The translations under genes and the position numbers were made by a program. DNA of 64,000 bases from Caulobacter sp. FWC2 (lineage in GTDB: Bacteria; Pseudomonadota; Alphaproteobacteria; Caulobacterales; Caulobacteraceae). Where the stretch lies: assembly GCF_002742625.1 (NCBI RefSeq), contig NZ_PEBF01000001.1:1736001-1800000 (forward strand). The letters are read 5' to 3'. Numbering within the stretch: position 1 is the first letter of the stretch; every line of letters starts with the position of its first letter. The notes under the pieces are model-generated. The model was not told the origin of the DNA. It did no database searches and worked only from the letters and a program-made list of their open reading frames with translations. This document shows, one piece after another, positions 1 through 6,570 of the stretch.

Positions 1-92
1 AAGCGAGCGTTCGACAACGAGGCGACGGGCCAGTGAGCTAAGGCGACGCGATCAGGCCGCCGAGAGGTCGACGACCTGATCGTCGTGGCCGC

Positions 93-554
93 CTAGGCGC
101 TTTTGGCGCGAGCCTTCGTGGTCTTGGTTGGCGCCTTAGCTGGCGCCTTGGCTTTGCGACCGCCTTGGCCAAGACCGAGCGCCTTAGCCATCGCGCTACG
201 TGCTTCGCTGTAGGCCGGCGCCGTGGTCGGGTAGTCGTTGGGCAGTCCGAACCTGGCCTTGTACTCGGCGATCGTCACGCCGTGCGTGGTCAGGTGGCGC
301 TTCAAGGTCTTGTAGGGCTTGCCATCTAGGAAGCTGATCAGCGCGTCGGGCGTGATGCTCTTGCGAATCTGCCCGGCGGTCGGCTTGACGATGTCCTCGG
401 CCGCTTCAAGCGCCGGGGCCTCGGCGCCGGACAGGGCGGCGTGAACGGTCTTGATCAGGTTCGGCAGATCCGCGACCGCCACGGAATTGTTGCCGACAAA
501 GGCGGCGACCACATCGGCGGTCAAACCGATCATCGCGGCGTTCTTCTCATCCAT
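93..554 (-). CDS. MucR/Ros-family transcriptional regulator
   Basis: 153-residue DNA-binding regulator of the Ros/MucR family, which in alphaproteobacteria controls exopolysaccharide, surface and cell-cycle genes. The family core is visible at residues 65-135: ITPDALISFLDGK, then YKTLKRHLTTHG, then the RFGLPNDYPTTAPAYSE stretch. The two zinc-binding cysteines of classical Ros proteins are absent: positions 74-79 read SFLDGK, while the RHLTTH histidines remain, so this is probably a zinc-less member. A Lys/Ala/Pro-rich tail covers residues 134-153. The start at 554 was chosen because the family N-terminus (MDEKNAAMIGLTADVVAAFV) begins there with an AAGG ribosome site upstream; the frame stays open further upstream but is not protein-like. 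Its position beside an EPS locus is suggestive only. Confidence 0.9.
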   Translation of the reverse strand: MDEKNAAMIGLTADVVAAFVGNNSVAVADLPNLIKTVHAALSGAEAPALEAAEDIVKPTAGQIRKSITPDALISFLDGKPYKTLKRHLTTHGVTIAEYKARFGLPNDYPTTAPAYSEARSAMAKALGLGQGGRKAKAPAKAPTKTTKARAKSA

Positions 555-689
555 AGTGCAGCCCTTCACTTCGAAAATAAGGGCGGGACCGTCGCACTGA
601 CTGGCCGCGTTAACAACCAACCGTTCAACTGCGATTGTAAACTCTGGGCCAAGAGCCAGAACCTTCCTTAAGTGCATGCCGAGTCCTGG

Positions 690-781
690 CCGGGCGGTCC
701 GATGGCGGTCAAGGGCGGCTTGCCGTCGCGTAGCGAGGCGCGCGAAGCGCGCACCCTTGAGGGCCGTCGGACCGTCTGGCG
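690..781. repeat. Long imperfect palindrome, copy 1
   Basis: Arms of about 30 nt at 690-720 and 751-781 pair around a GC-rich centre. The inner boundary TCAAGGGCGGC (709-719) pairs with GCGCACCCTTGA. The same inner sequence recurs in a second palindrome at 4829-4917 with different outer arms. It lies in the otherwise gene-free stretch 555-965. Function is unknown; it could form a cruciform or a strong RNA hairpin. Confidence 0.6.
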
Positions 782-833
782 TCCTTGCCGCAGGCACGGA
801 AGTTCTGACTGGAGGGCCGGCCCAAAATGCGAA

Positions 834-866
834 CAGCGCTCGTGCCGGGGGAGAGCACGAGCGCTG
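834..866 (-). terminator. 12-bp perfect hairpin downstream of the accessory operon
   Basis: CAGCGCTCGTGC at 834-845 is the exact reverse complement of 855-866, with a 9-nt loop. It lies 100 bp past the end of the minus-strand operon, and its minus-strand 3' side reads GTTCGCATTTTGG, a weak T-run. It could terminate the operon. No termination data are available. Confidence 0.4.
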
Positions 867-965
867 CGCTTTGGGACGCGGGGGCCGGCGGGGGAAGACC
901 GGCTTGTCTCGCTGTCGAACTTTAAATTGGTGGGACAGAGAGGCTTTGCAACGGCGCGATTGGGG

Positions 966-1487
966 TCATTTTGCGTTCGGCGGCGGCGGACGACTTTCGA
1001 CAATCGGTGCGCCGCAATGGGCGCATCGGACGTGCTGCATCTCGGCCACCGCGCCCTTAAACAACTCAAAGCCGTCGCCGCGTTCATGGTCCATGACCTT
1101 TACGGCGACCTGAAGCTTGCTGGCGATACCTCGCATGTCACGCGCGACCAGGGCCGGGAGGGCGTCGAGCCCTTGGCGTCGGTGCTCAAACAGCCCCTTC
1201 ACCTGCTTGTCGATGGCGTCCATTTCTTCGGTGGGCGACAAGGCCTCACGCTGATCGGGTGTCATCTCACGCCACCGCCTTTCCTTGACGAGCACGTTCT
1301 CCAGATCCGACCAGCGCGACAACAGCCGGTCGATCTCTGCGTCGAGCGCCAGCCATTCGTCACACCGGGCCGTGACGTCATTCGACGACGATGTTGAGCC
1401 TGCGTTGGCGAGGATCGGTGTGGCGCTGGCCGCGCCGATCAAGACCCGGCGGGAGACGGCGAAGGGATCATCCTTACTGTCAGACAT
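966..1487 (-). CDS. Hypothetical protein with Tat-like N-terminus (operon gene 4)
   Basis: 173 residues, function unknown. The N-terminus has SRRVLIGAASATP (residues 12-24), a twin-arginine motif followed by a short hydrophobic run, so export by Tat is possible although the hydrophobic segment is brief. The middle (40-130) looks alpha-helical and charged, and a C-terminal CAHC pair (C155, C158) could bind metal. It resembles the protein at 3573-4070: both have SRR plus a small-residue run, then a W..L segment, then a K.RRW segment followed by an S/T-x-x-(D/E)-R-x-A stretch. Its ATG overlaps the stop of the interrupted upstream gene (1480-1482), which suggests translational coupling. The IS insertion upstream probably cuts off or changes its transcription. 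Confidence 0.75.
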   Translation of the reverse strand: MSDSKDDPFAVSRRVLIGAASATPILANAGSTSSSNDVTARCDEWLALDAEIDRLLSRWSDLENVLVKERRWREMTPDQREALSPTEEMDAIDKQVKGLFEHRRQGLDALPALVARDMRGIASKLQVAVKVMDHERGDGFELFKGAVAEMQHVRCAHCGAPIVESRPPPPNAK

Positions 1488-1764
1488 GGCGAGCCTCCGG
1501 GCTGGACGCAGCGGCGCGTTGGGGGCGGACGCGCTCGATCAAGTCGATGGTTGAAGTAACCCGGCAGAGCGCCGAGGCCGTGTGCGCCTGGACGACTTCA
1601 ACCGTTAGGCCCAGGTGACGGCTGATCAGGGCGTAATCGAGCGCCTGGACGCAGCTCAGCAGGAAGACGTCTCGCGTGTCGCCGCGCAGGGTCGTGACGG
1701 TGACGTGACCCCCTGAAACTCCTCCAGGAATAACTAGAGTCCGCCCCAGGAAAGGGACGGACGA

Positions 1765-2031
1765 ATGAAGCGATCACGGTTCACGGAAGAACAGATCATA
1801 GGGATCCTGCGTGAGCAGGAGGCGGGCGTCCCGGTGGCGGACCTGTGCCGCAAGCACGGGCTCAGCTCGCCGACCTTCTACAAGTGGAAGGCCAAGTACG
1901 GCGGGCTGGACGTGTCGGAGGCGCGGCGGCTAAAGGCGCTTGAAGACGAGAACGCCAAGCTCAAGCGGATGCTGGCCGACGCGATGCTCGACAATGTCGC
2001 GCTGAAGGATCTGCTGGGAAAAAAGTGGTGA
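1765..2031 (+). CDS. IS3-family transposase OrfA
   Basis: 88 residues. An N-terminal helix-turn-helix of the HTH_Tnp_1 type (residues 5-50: [20 protein letters not shown], then [20 protein letters not shown]) recognises the IS ends. A leucine-rich coiled coil follows at residues 53-85. The gene ends at a TGA just after a slippery A6G run at 2019-2025, the usual IS3 site of programmed -1 frameshifting. Slippage there would fuse OrfA to OrfB as OrfAB transposase, while OrfA alone usually acts as a regulator. The start ATG has a GGGACGG-like sequence upstream. Confidence 0.95.
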   Translation: MKRSRFTEEQIIGILREQEAGVPVADLCRKHGLSSPTFYKWKAKYGGLDVSEARRLKALEDENAKLKRMLADAMLDNVALKDLLGKKW

Positions 2032-2957
2032 CGCCCGCCGCGCATCGGGAGGCCGCAGCCTATCTGCGGTCGGCCTACGAGATGAGCGAGCGGCGGGCGT
2101 GCCGGGTCCTGGGCGTGGATCGCAGCAGCGTGCGCTACCAAGCCACGCGGCCCGACGACGGTGTCCTGCGCGAGCGGCTCAAGGCCCTGGCCCAGGAGCG
2201 CCGCCGGTTCGGCTATCGCCGGCTGCACGTGCTGCTGCGGCGCGAGGGGCACGCGGTCAACAAGAAGCGGGTCCAGCGGCTTTATCGCGAGGAGAAGCTC
2301 ACCGTGCGCCGGCGCGGCGGACGCAAACGGGCGGTCGGCACGCGGCGGCCCCTGGAGGTCCCGCTGACGCCCAACCAGCGCTGGAGCCTGGACTTCGTGT
2401 CCGACCAGATGACCGACGGCCGCCGGTTCCGGATCCTGACGGTGATCGACAACTGCACGCGCGAGTGCCTGGCCCTGGTGGCCGATACCTCGCTGTCAGG
2501 CCGGCGGGTGGCGCGTGAGCTGGACGCCATCATCGCCCAGCGTGGACGTCGGCCCGACACCATCGTCAGCGACAATGGGACCGAATACACGTCCAACGCT
2601 ATCCTGGCCTGGACCGACGACAGCGGCGTGGGCTGGCACTACATCGCGCCGGGCAAGCCCCAGCAGAACGGTTACAACGAGAGCTTCAACGGCCGGCTAC
2701 GCGACGAACTGCTGAACGAGACCCTGTTCCGGTCGCTGCCGCACGCCCGCGCCGTGCTGGAGACCTGGCGGCGCGACTACAACGAGCACCGGCCCCACTC
2801 CAAGCTCGGCTGGATGACGCCCAGGGAGTACGCCAGCGCCTTCTGCGGAGAGACCGGCCGGCACGCTGCGCAGGCTGATAGCTCCGCGCACCGGCCTCTT
2901 GCCACCCACCAACACCAAGGCTCAAATCAACCCAGGACTCTCGTTATGGCTGGATGA
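2025..2957 (+). CDS. IS3-family transposase OrfB (DDE catalytic domain)
   Basis: 310 codons in the -1 frame relative to OrfA. The open frame begins at GTG 2025, right at the A6G slippery site, so expression is most likely as the OrfAB fusion. An HTH_21-type region (residues 20-95) precedes an rve integrase core with a complete DDE triad: D123 (SLDFVSD), D183 (VSDNGTEY) and E219 ([13 protein letters not shown]), with the usual 35-residue D-E spacing. No internal stop is seen, so the element may still be active. The C-terminal 35 residues are low-complexity and run into the right inverted repeat. Confidence 0.93.
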   Translation: MVTPAAHREAAAYLRSAYEMSERRACRVLGVDRSSVRYQATRPDDGVLRERLKALAQERRRFGYRRLHVLLRREGHAVNKKRVQRLYREEKLTVRRRGGRKRAVGTRRPLEVPLTPNQRWSLDFVSDQMTDGRRFRILTVIDNCTRECLALVADTSLSGRRVARELDAIIAQRGRRPDTIVSDNGTEYTSNAILAWTDDSGVGWHYIAPGKPQQNGYNESFNGRLRDELLNETLFRSLPHARAVLETWRRDYNEHRPHSKLGWMTPREYASAFCGETGRHAAQADSSAHRPLATHQHQGSNQPRTLVMAG

Positions 2958-3099
2958 GAAATGGGGGTCACGTCAACGGCGTAGGACGTCACCTGCCGGC
3001 TGTCGTGCGGGTCAAAACCCCTGCCGCGCCATAGCTGCCGGTGTCGGCAACGCCACCACTGCGACGGATCGAGCAGCCAAAGCTTCCCATGGCGGCGCA

Positions 3100-3576
3100 T
3101 CATTCGCCCTCCTTGTTCATCCGACTGGGCTCGTCGTCTGACGCGTCGCGGTCGATGGTGGGGCTCACGGCGGCGATGAGATTCCGCACGGTGTCGCAGG
3201 CCTCGGGCCAGGACACCGACCCGATGGTGTCCGGCGTCATCGCTGAAATGGTGTGGACCTCGTAATATGGACTGAGCAGCGCGGCGAGCGCGGGAAGTCC
3301 CGCAGGCGCGCTATTGAAGCCGGCGCGGCGGGCGCACTTAAGCGCCTTGGTCAGATCGTGGCGGATGTGAATCCGGTTCCAGTCGTCGCTGATCCCGCGT
3401 TCAAGCAGATAGGCCTTGAGCGCCAGTTCGATCGCGATGGCCAGGAAGTAGCGGGTCACCTCCGGGTGGCGATCCCGCGCCGTCTCGGCGGCCTCGTGAA
3501 AGCCCGCTGCGTTGCGGCGGAAGGTGTACGCCAAAAGCCAATCGCCGCCGCATCGTCTGGGCGCCCGGCGGCTCAT
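3100..3576 (-). CDS. HEPN-like protein (operon gene 2)
   Basis: 158 residues. The core FLAIAIELALKAYLLERG (residues 44-61) followed by HDLTKALKCARRAG (73-86) is the helical signature of HEPN-like domains, found in nucleotidyltransferase-linked toxins, anti-phage RNases and scaffold proteins. An R-x4-H arrangement (R68...H73) is present, which would fit the HEPN RNase motif, but it may not align with the catalytic position. Its start overlaps the upstream gene stop by ATGA (3573-3576) and its stop overlaps the sigma-like gene start by ATGA (3100-3103). No partner MNT nucleotidyltransferase is nearby. Role unknown; a defence or toxin role is possible. Confidence 0.6.
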   Translation of the reverse strand: MSRRAPRRCGGDWLLAYTFRRNAAGFHEAAETARDRHPEVTRYFLAIAIELALKAYLLERGISDDWNRIHIRHDLTKALKCARRAGFNSAPAGLPALAALLSPYYEVHTISAMTPDTIGSVSWPEACDTVRNLIAAVSPTIDRDASDDEPSRMNKEGE

Positions 3577-4070
3577 TTTGGCGCGCCAAGCTTGGCGAGG
3601 TCACGGACGGCTCGGACGATCAGCCCGTGCGCCTCTGGGTGGTCTTCCTCGAAGATTAGGCGCCCCGCCACCGATAGGTTGGCAATGACCGCTTCGACGC
3701 TCTTGGCCGGGGCTGGGCGCATAGCCTTGAGAAGGACGTGGCTTTCGATTTCTAACTCATCGAGCCGCGCCTCAATCTGCGAAAACCGCGCGCCCTCGGG
3801 GACTGCGGCGCGCTCGTCAGCTGACAGGCGAAACCACCGGCGATTTTTGATCAGCCAGCCTTCGAGAGTGCCCCATTCGGCCAGAAGATGGCGGTGCTCA
3901 ACGTCCATGGCGATCCATTGCAGACAGATGGCAAGGTTGGGATCGCTTGTGGCGGCATGTGGCACGAGGCCACCGATCAGAGGTGCCGCCGACGCGCCGG
4001 CCAGTACGGTGCGCCTCGACGGTTCAGGCAAGCGCGCAGGCGCGCTTCCCGCCTTTCGACGTGAGCTCAT
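3573..4070 (-). CDS. Hypothetical protein with Tat-like N-terminus (operon gene 1)
   Basis: 165 residues, function unknown. SRRTVLAGASAAPLIGGLVP (residues 18-37) resembles a twin-arginine signal. The rest is acidic and helical with no motif I recognise. It is paralogous in layout to the protein at 966-1487 (same SRR start, same W...L, K.RRW and E/D-R-A segments), so the operon carries two related putative exported proteins around the HEPN-like and sigma-like genes. First gene of the operon; AGGA ribosome site 9 nt upstream of the ATG. Divergent from the HTH gene at 4168, with the shared 97-bp gap probably holding both promoters. Confidence 0.75.
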   Translation of the reverse strand: MSSRRKAGSAPARLPEPSRRTVLAGASAAPLIGGLVPHAATSDPNLAICLQWIAMDVEHRHLLAEWGTLEGWLIKNRRWFRLSADERAAVPEGARFSQIEARLDELEIESHVLLKAMRPAPAKSVEAVIANLSVAGRLIFEEDHPEAHGLIVRAVRDLAKLGAPK

Positions 4071-4147
4071 GACTCGTCATCCTGAGTGTGTATTACTCCT
4101 TTAGTATCATCGACGACCTCTTTCGACAAGCGAAAAGTATCGTGAAC

Positions 4148-4162
4148 TTTACTAATAGTAAA
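4148..4162. promoter_or_regulatory. Perfect 15-bp palindrome, probable operator of the HTH gene
   Basis: TTTACTAATAGTAAA: two 7-bp arms around one base, ending 5 bp before the ATG of the HTH gene and about 80 bp upstream of the divergent operon start. The segment is AT-rich in a GC-rich region. The position suggests autoregulation by the HTH protein and control of the operon. Two related AGTATC half-motifs lie nearby at about 4102-4107 and 4135-4140. Confidence 0.55.
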
Positions 4163-4167
4163 ATACC

Positions 4168-4404
4168 ATGCTGACGGCGTCGCAAATCCGGGCGGCGCGG
4201 GCGCTTGTCGATTGGAGCGGACCCAAGCTCGCGGAGGCGGCGGGCCTGTCCTTGCCAACGATCCGCCGAATGGAAAGCGCCGTTGGACCAGGTCGTAGTT
4301 CGGTCGATAACGTGGAAGCCGTACAGCGTGCGCTGGAGGCGGCCGGCGTCATCTTTCAGATGGCCGACGATACGGCCGGCCCAGGCGTGCGCTTGAAGAA
4401 GTAG
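4168..4404 (+). CDS. Small XRE-type helix-turn-helix regulator
   Basis: 78 residues. LTASQIRAARALVDWSGPKL (residues 2-21), AEAAGLSLPTIRRME (22-36) and VEAVQRALEAAGVIF (49-63) are typical of small XRE/Cro-like regulators of the 'ArsR-like XRE' shape common in alphaproteobacteria. The family binds short palindromes as a dimer. There is no clear ribosome site, because the 8 nt before the ATG are AAAATACC, so it may be translated from a very short or leaderless mRNA. Divergent from the accessory operon, it is the likely local repressor. Confidence 0.85.
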   Translation: MLTASQIRAARALVDWSGPKLAEAAGLSLPTIRRMESAVGPGRSSVDNVEAVQRALEAAGVIFQMADDTAGPGVRLKK

Positions 4405-4614
4405 GGCGTAACCGGCCCGGTCTAGCCCCGGCCAGCCACCGTCTCACCCGCGCAAGGCCCACCTGAGGCACGGTGAGCCTACGCTAGAGGGCGCCCAGAG
4501 CCTGTCTTTCCACGCCTTAGTACACTTTGGCCCCGCGCGGCCTTGCGGCGTTCTTTTGCCGGTCCAATTCTGGTCCATCGAATGCCCCGAGATCCCAGTC
4601 TGGAGCTTATCGCG

Positions 4615-4821
4615 ATGGCCGAACCCGACCGTATTCTGCGTATCCGAACCGTGCTGCAACGCACGGGCCTGAGCCGTTCAACGTTGTATCGCAAGATCAG
4701 CGACGGCTCTTTTCCGAAGCAAGTGCAGATCAGCATCCACGGAGCCGGCTGGCGTGAGTCGGCAATCAACCGTTGGGTCGCTGACCCTGCCAGCTATCGA
4801 ATGGAAGACAGGGCAGGGTAG
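4615..4821 (+). CDS. AlpA-family excisionase/regulator
   Basis: 68 residues with the AlpA/MerR-type winged HTH: ILRIRTVLQRTGLSRSTLYR (residues 6-25), SDGSFPKQVQIS (28-39) and GWRESAINRWVADPA (43-57). Family members are phage or island regulators that induce integrase or act as directionality factors. The start at 4615 was chosen over upstream ATGs (4543, 4582) for its GGAGC site 8 nt upstream and because the family fold begins here. It is convergent with the first integrase (4987-6192) and is probably its excisionase partner. A long palindrome begins 8 bp past the stop. Confidence 0.85.
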   Translation: MAEPDRILRIRTVLQRTGLSRSTLYRKISDGSFPKQVQISIHGAGWRESAINRWVADPASYRMEDRAG

Positions 4822-4828
4822 GGTAGGG

Positions 4829-4917
4829 CCTGGCGGAGATCGCCCCCTCAAGGGCGGCTACGCCGTCGCCGACGGCGATGCGCTTCGCGCACCCTTGACC
4901 GGCCGCTCTCCGCCAGG
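4829..4917. repeat. Long imperfect palindrome, copy 2
   Basis: Outer arms CCTGGCGGAGA (4829-4839) and its exact complement at 4907-4917; inner boundary TCAAGGGCGGC (4848-4858) against GCGCACCCTTGA (4887-4898); the centre CGTCGCCGACGGCGATG can itself fold. The inner part is shared with the palindrome at 690-781. It lies between the convergent alpA and integrase genes and could act as a bidirectional terminator or as an island recombination/transfer site. Confidence 0.6.
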
Positions 4918-4986
4918 CTGGGGCTCGGCGTGCGGCCTAAGCCGCGTTCCGCCTAGCAGGCGATGAGAGGTACTTTTCGAAAATCC

Positions 4987-6192
4987 TCAACCTGCGTCCG
5001 CCCGGTGCAATTGCACGACCTTGTCGGCTTTTGGCGTGGCGCAGTAGCCAGACCAAGCTTCCATGAGCTTTCGGCGCTTCTCGAATAGGTCGCCGCGACG
5101 ATAGGCGGCCTCAGCCTTGTTGCCGATCGTGTGGGCCAACGCCATTTCGCAAACCTCGTGCGAGAAGCCCGTCGTCTCCGATGCCCAATCGCGGAAGGTA
5201 GAGCGGAAGCCGTGAACGGTGACGTCGGCTTTCATTCGCCGCAGGAGCATCGCCATGGCCATGGACGACAGCGGTGATTTCGGGTCAGGACCGGCGAATA
5301 TGTGACCCTCTGTAGCCAAGTCGCGTTGAGCTTGAATGATCTTCATCGCGCGCGGCGACAGCGGAACACGATGCTCTCGCCCGGCCTTCATGCGCGACGC
5401 CGGCACGGTCCAGACCTTCTTGTCCAAATCAATTTCGCCCCACATCGCGCCCAACACCTCGCCAGAACGCGCGGCGGTCAAGACCGCGAATTCCAGGGCG
5501 CGGGCTGCGACGGCGCTGCGCGTGCGTAGATTGGCCATGAAGTCGGGAAGGGCGTCATAGGCCAGCGCGGCGTGGTGTCCACGCGATAACCGCTGGCGCT
5601 TGGGCAGTAATTGATCGAGGTGGCCGCGCCAGCGCGCCGGGTTCTCCCCCGAACGCAATCCTTTCGCCTTGGCGGCGTCCAGCACGTTCTCTATCCGACC
5701 CCGCAACCGTTCCGCCGTTTCCGGGGTGCGCTTCCACAACGATTGCAGCACCTCCAATACGTCCTGAGTGGAGATCTCGCCAACCTGACGATCTCGGATG
5801 GGCGCGGCATATTTGGTGAGAGTCATCTTCCATTGCGCGGCGTGCTTGGCGTTGCGCCATGAGGGCTGCATCGTTTCGACATAGGCGTCTGCGCAATCGC
5901 CGAAGGTCAGAACTTGATCGTCCCTCGCGCGCTCGGCTTTGGGATCACTTCCGGCGGCCAGCATCGTTCGCAGCGCCGTTGCCTCGGCGCGGGCGTTGGC
6001 GAGCGATAGGTCGCGCCCGCCGCCAAGGCCAAGTTCGGTGCGCTTGCCGCCGCGCGTATACATGAACACCCAGCGCCTACGTCCGCTGTCGTCAATCGAC
6101 AGGTAGAGGCCGCCGCCGTCGGAGTGCCGTCCTGGCGTCTTCAGCTTAGCGGCCTGGGTTGCGTTCAGCTTGTTCAGGGTCCTCGCAGCCAT
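4987..6192 (-). CDS. Tyrosine recombinase / island integrase 1
   Basis: 401-residue phage-type integrase. The N-terminal arm-binding DUF4102-like domain (residues 1-90, with GGGLYL), a SAM-like core-binding domain (95-200) and the catalytic domain (210-390) are all present, with R242 (TAARSGEV), H327-x-x-R330 (HGFRSTFRDW), H354 and nucleophile Y364 (AAYRRGDLF). The start at 6192 has a GGGAGG ribosome site and matches the family N-terminus; the frame extends upstream to 6705 but that part is not protein-like. It shares about half its residues with the divergent integrase at 6571. Four 12-bp repeats lie just upstream. It probably mobilised the 4.5-6.4 kb segment with AlpA. Confidence 0.95.
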   Translation of the reverse strand: MAARTLNKLNATQAAKLKTPGRHSDGGGLYLSIDDSGRRRWVFMYTRGGKRTELGLGGGRDLSLANARAEATALRTMLAAGSDPKAERARDDQVLTFGDCADAYVETMQPSWRNAKHAAQWKMTLTKYAAPIRDRQVGEISTQDVLEVLQSLWKRTPETAERLRGRIENVLDAAKAKGLRSGENPARWRGHLDQLLPKRQRLSRGHHAALAYDALPDFMANLRTRSAVAARALEFAVLTAARSGEVLGAMWGEIDLDKKVWTVPASRMKAGREHRVPLSPRAMKIIQAQRDLATEGHIFAGPDPKSPLSSMAMAMLLRRMKADVTVHGFRSTFRDWASETTGFSHEVCEMALAHTIGNKAEAAYRRGDLFEKRRKLMEAWSGYCATPKADKVVQLHRADAG

Positions 6193-6203
6193 ACCTGCCT
6201 CCC

Positions 6204-6251
6204 GGTCCCAATCTCGGCCCCACTTTGGGCCCTGCTTTCGGTCCCATTTTA
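6204..6251. repeat. Four tandem 12-bp iteron-like repeats upstream of integrase 1
   Basis: GGTCCCAATCTC, GGCCCCACTTTG, GGCCCTGCTTTC and GGTCCCATTTTA follow each other without gaps, ending 11 bp from the integrase start. They are probably arm-type binding sites for the integrase N-terminal domain, or operators. Related GGTCC/ACTTTGG words also occur at 4521-4578 near alpA. Confidence 0.6.
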
Positions 6252-6372
6252 TACTTGAGATAGGGTGAAATGGCGAGAGACGGTTTGAGCTGATAGATTC
6301 AAAAATCTGTGATATTACAGAGCATTGATGGGTTGTTGTGGCTCCAATTGAGATCGCATGGAACTGCCAGTT

Positions 6373-6393
6373 TGGCGGACTCCGTCTCCGCCA
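6373..6393. other. Attachment-site candidate (tRNA-Ser-like 3' end)
   Basis: The segment ends CTCCGTCTCCGCCA (6380-6393), the form of a bacterial tRNA-Ser acceptor end with CCA, and is itself a 7-bp inverted repeat (TGGCGGA/TCCGCCA). No complete tRNA precedes it: there is no matching 5' acceptor half within 100 bp. It lies between the two divergent integrases, where an att core would be expected. Confidence 0.35.
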
Positions 6394-6517
6394 TCCCCGC
6401 TTTCCAGCACAATCCAGTTGCGTCCACGGACGCCCGAAGTCCGTTGATTCATCACGGAAAACTCGCGTTTCCGTGTCTGGACGCGTCCACCAAGATCCGC
6501 TCCTATGATGAACAGGC

Positions 6518-6567
6518 ATGGGGGTGAAAATGGGGGTGAGATCCCCTGTGGGTTGAAATGGGGGTGA
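6518..6567. repeat. Three copies of ATGGGGGTGA upstream of integrase 2
   Basis: Exact 10-bp copies at 6518-6527, 6530-6539 and 6558-6567, the first two in 12-bp register. They sit directly before the GTG start of the second integrase, in mirror position to the repeats of integrase 1, and are probably integrase arm sites or operators. Confidence 0.65.
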
Positions 6568-6570
6568 CTT

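Larger units (their letters stand above)
1701..2975 (+). mobile_element. IS3-family (IS407-type) insertion sequence
   Basis: 1275-bp element. The left end TGACGTGACCCCC (1701-1713) is matched by its exact reverse complement at 2963-2975. Similarity of the ends continues inward with mismatches (CTCCAG, ATAAC, AGAGTC blocks). It is flanked by ACGG at 1697-1700 and 2976-2979, the 4-bp duplication expected for the IS407 group. An alternative reading takes the ends at 1706 and 2970, but then no target duplication is seen. It carries OrfA and OrfB, which appear intact. Its size resembles the Caulobacter element IS511, a comparison from memory only. Confidence 0.9.
1480..3103 (-). pseudogene. Sigma-70 region-4-like protein gene, interrupted by the IS element
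   Basis: Removing bases 1701-2975 and one copy of the ACGG target duplication joins 3103-2976 to 1700-1480 into one open frame of 114 codons with no stop. The rebuilt protein has a basic, Trp-rich N-terminus (KLWLLDPSQWW) and a C-terminal half containing DVFLLSCVQALDYALISRHL followed by GLTVEVVQAHTASALCRV. This has the shape of sigma factor region 4 (a VFLL...Y..I...LG.....V..H...AL pattern). The start at 3103 overlaps the HEPN-like gene stop by ATGA, and its stop TGA overlaps the next gene's ATG. The open frame, coupling and reconstruction are seen directly; the sigma-like assignment is by pattern only. Confidence 0.75.

Noticed and set aside
1..36. Open frame from the window edge ending in TGA at 34-36
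   Set aside because: Twelve codons at the edge cannot be assigned to any gene.
6301..6393. Complete tRNA-Ser upstream of integrase 2
   Set aside because: Only the 3' end fits; there is no matching acceptor, D or anticodon stem.
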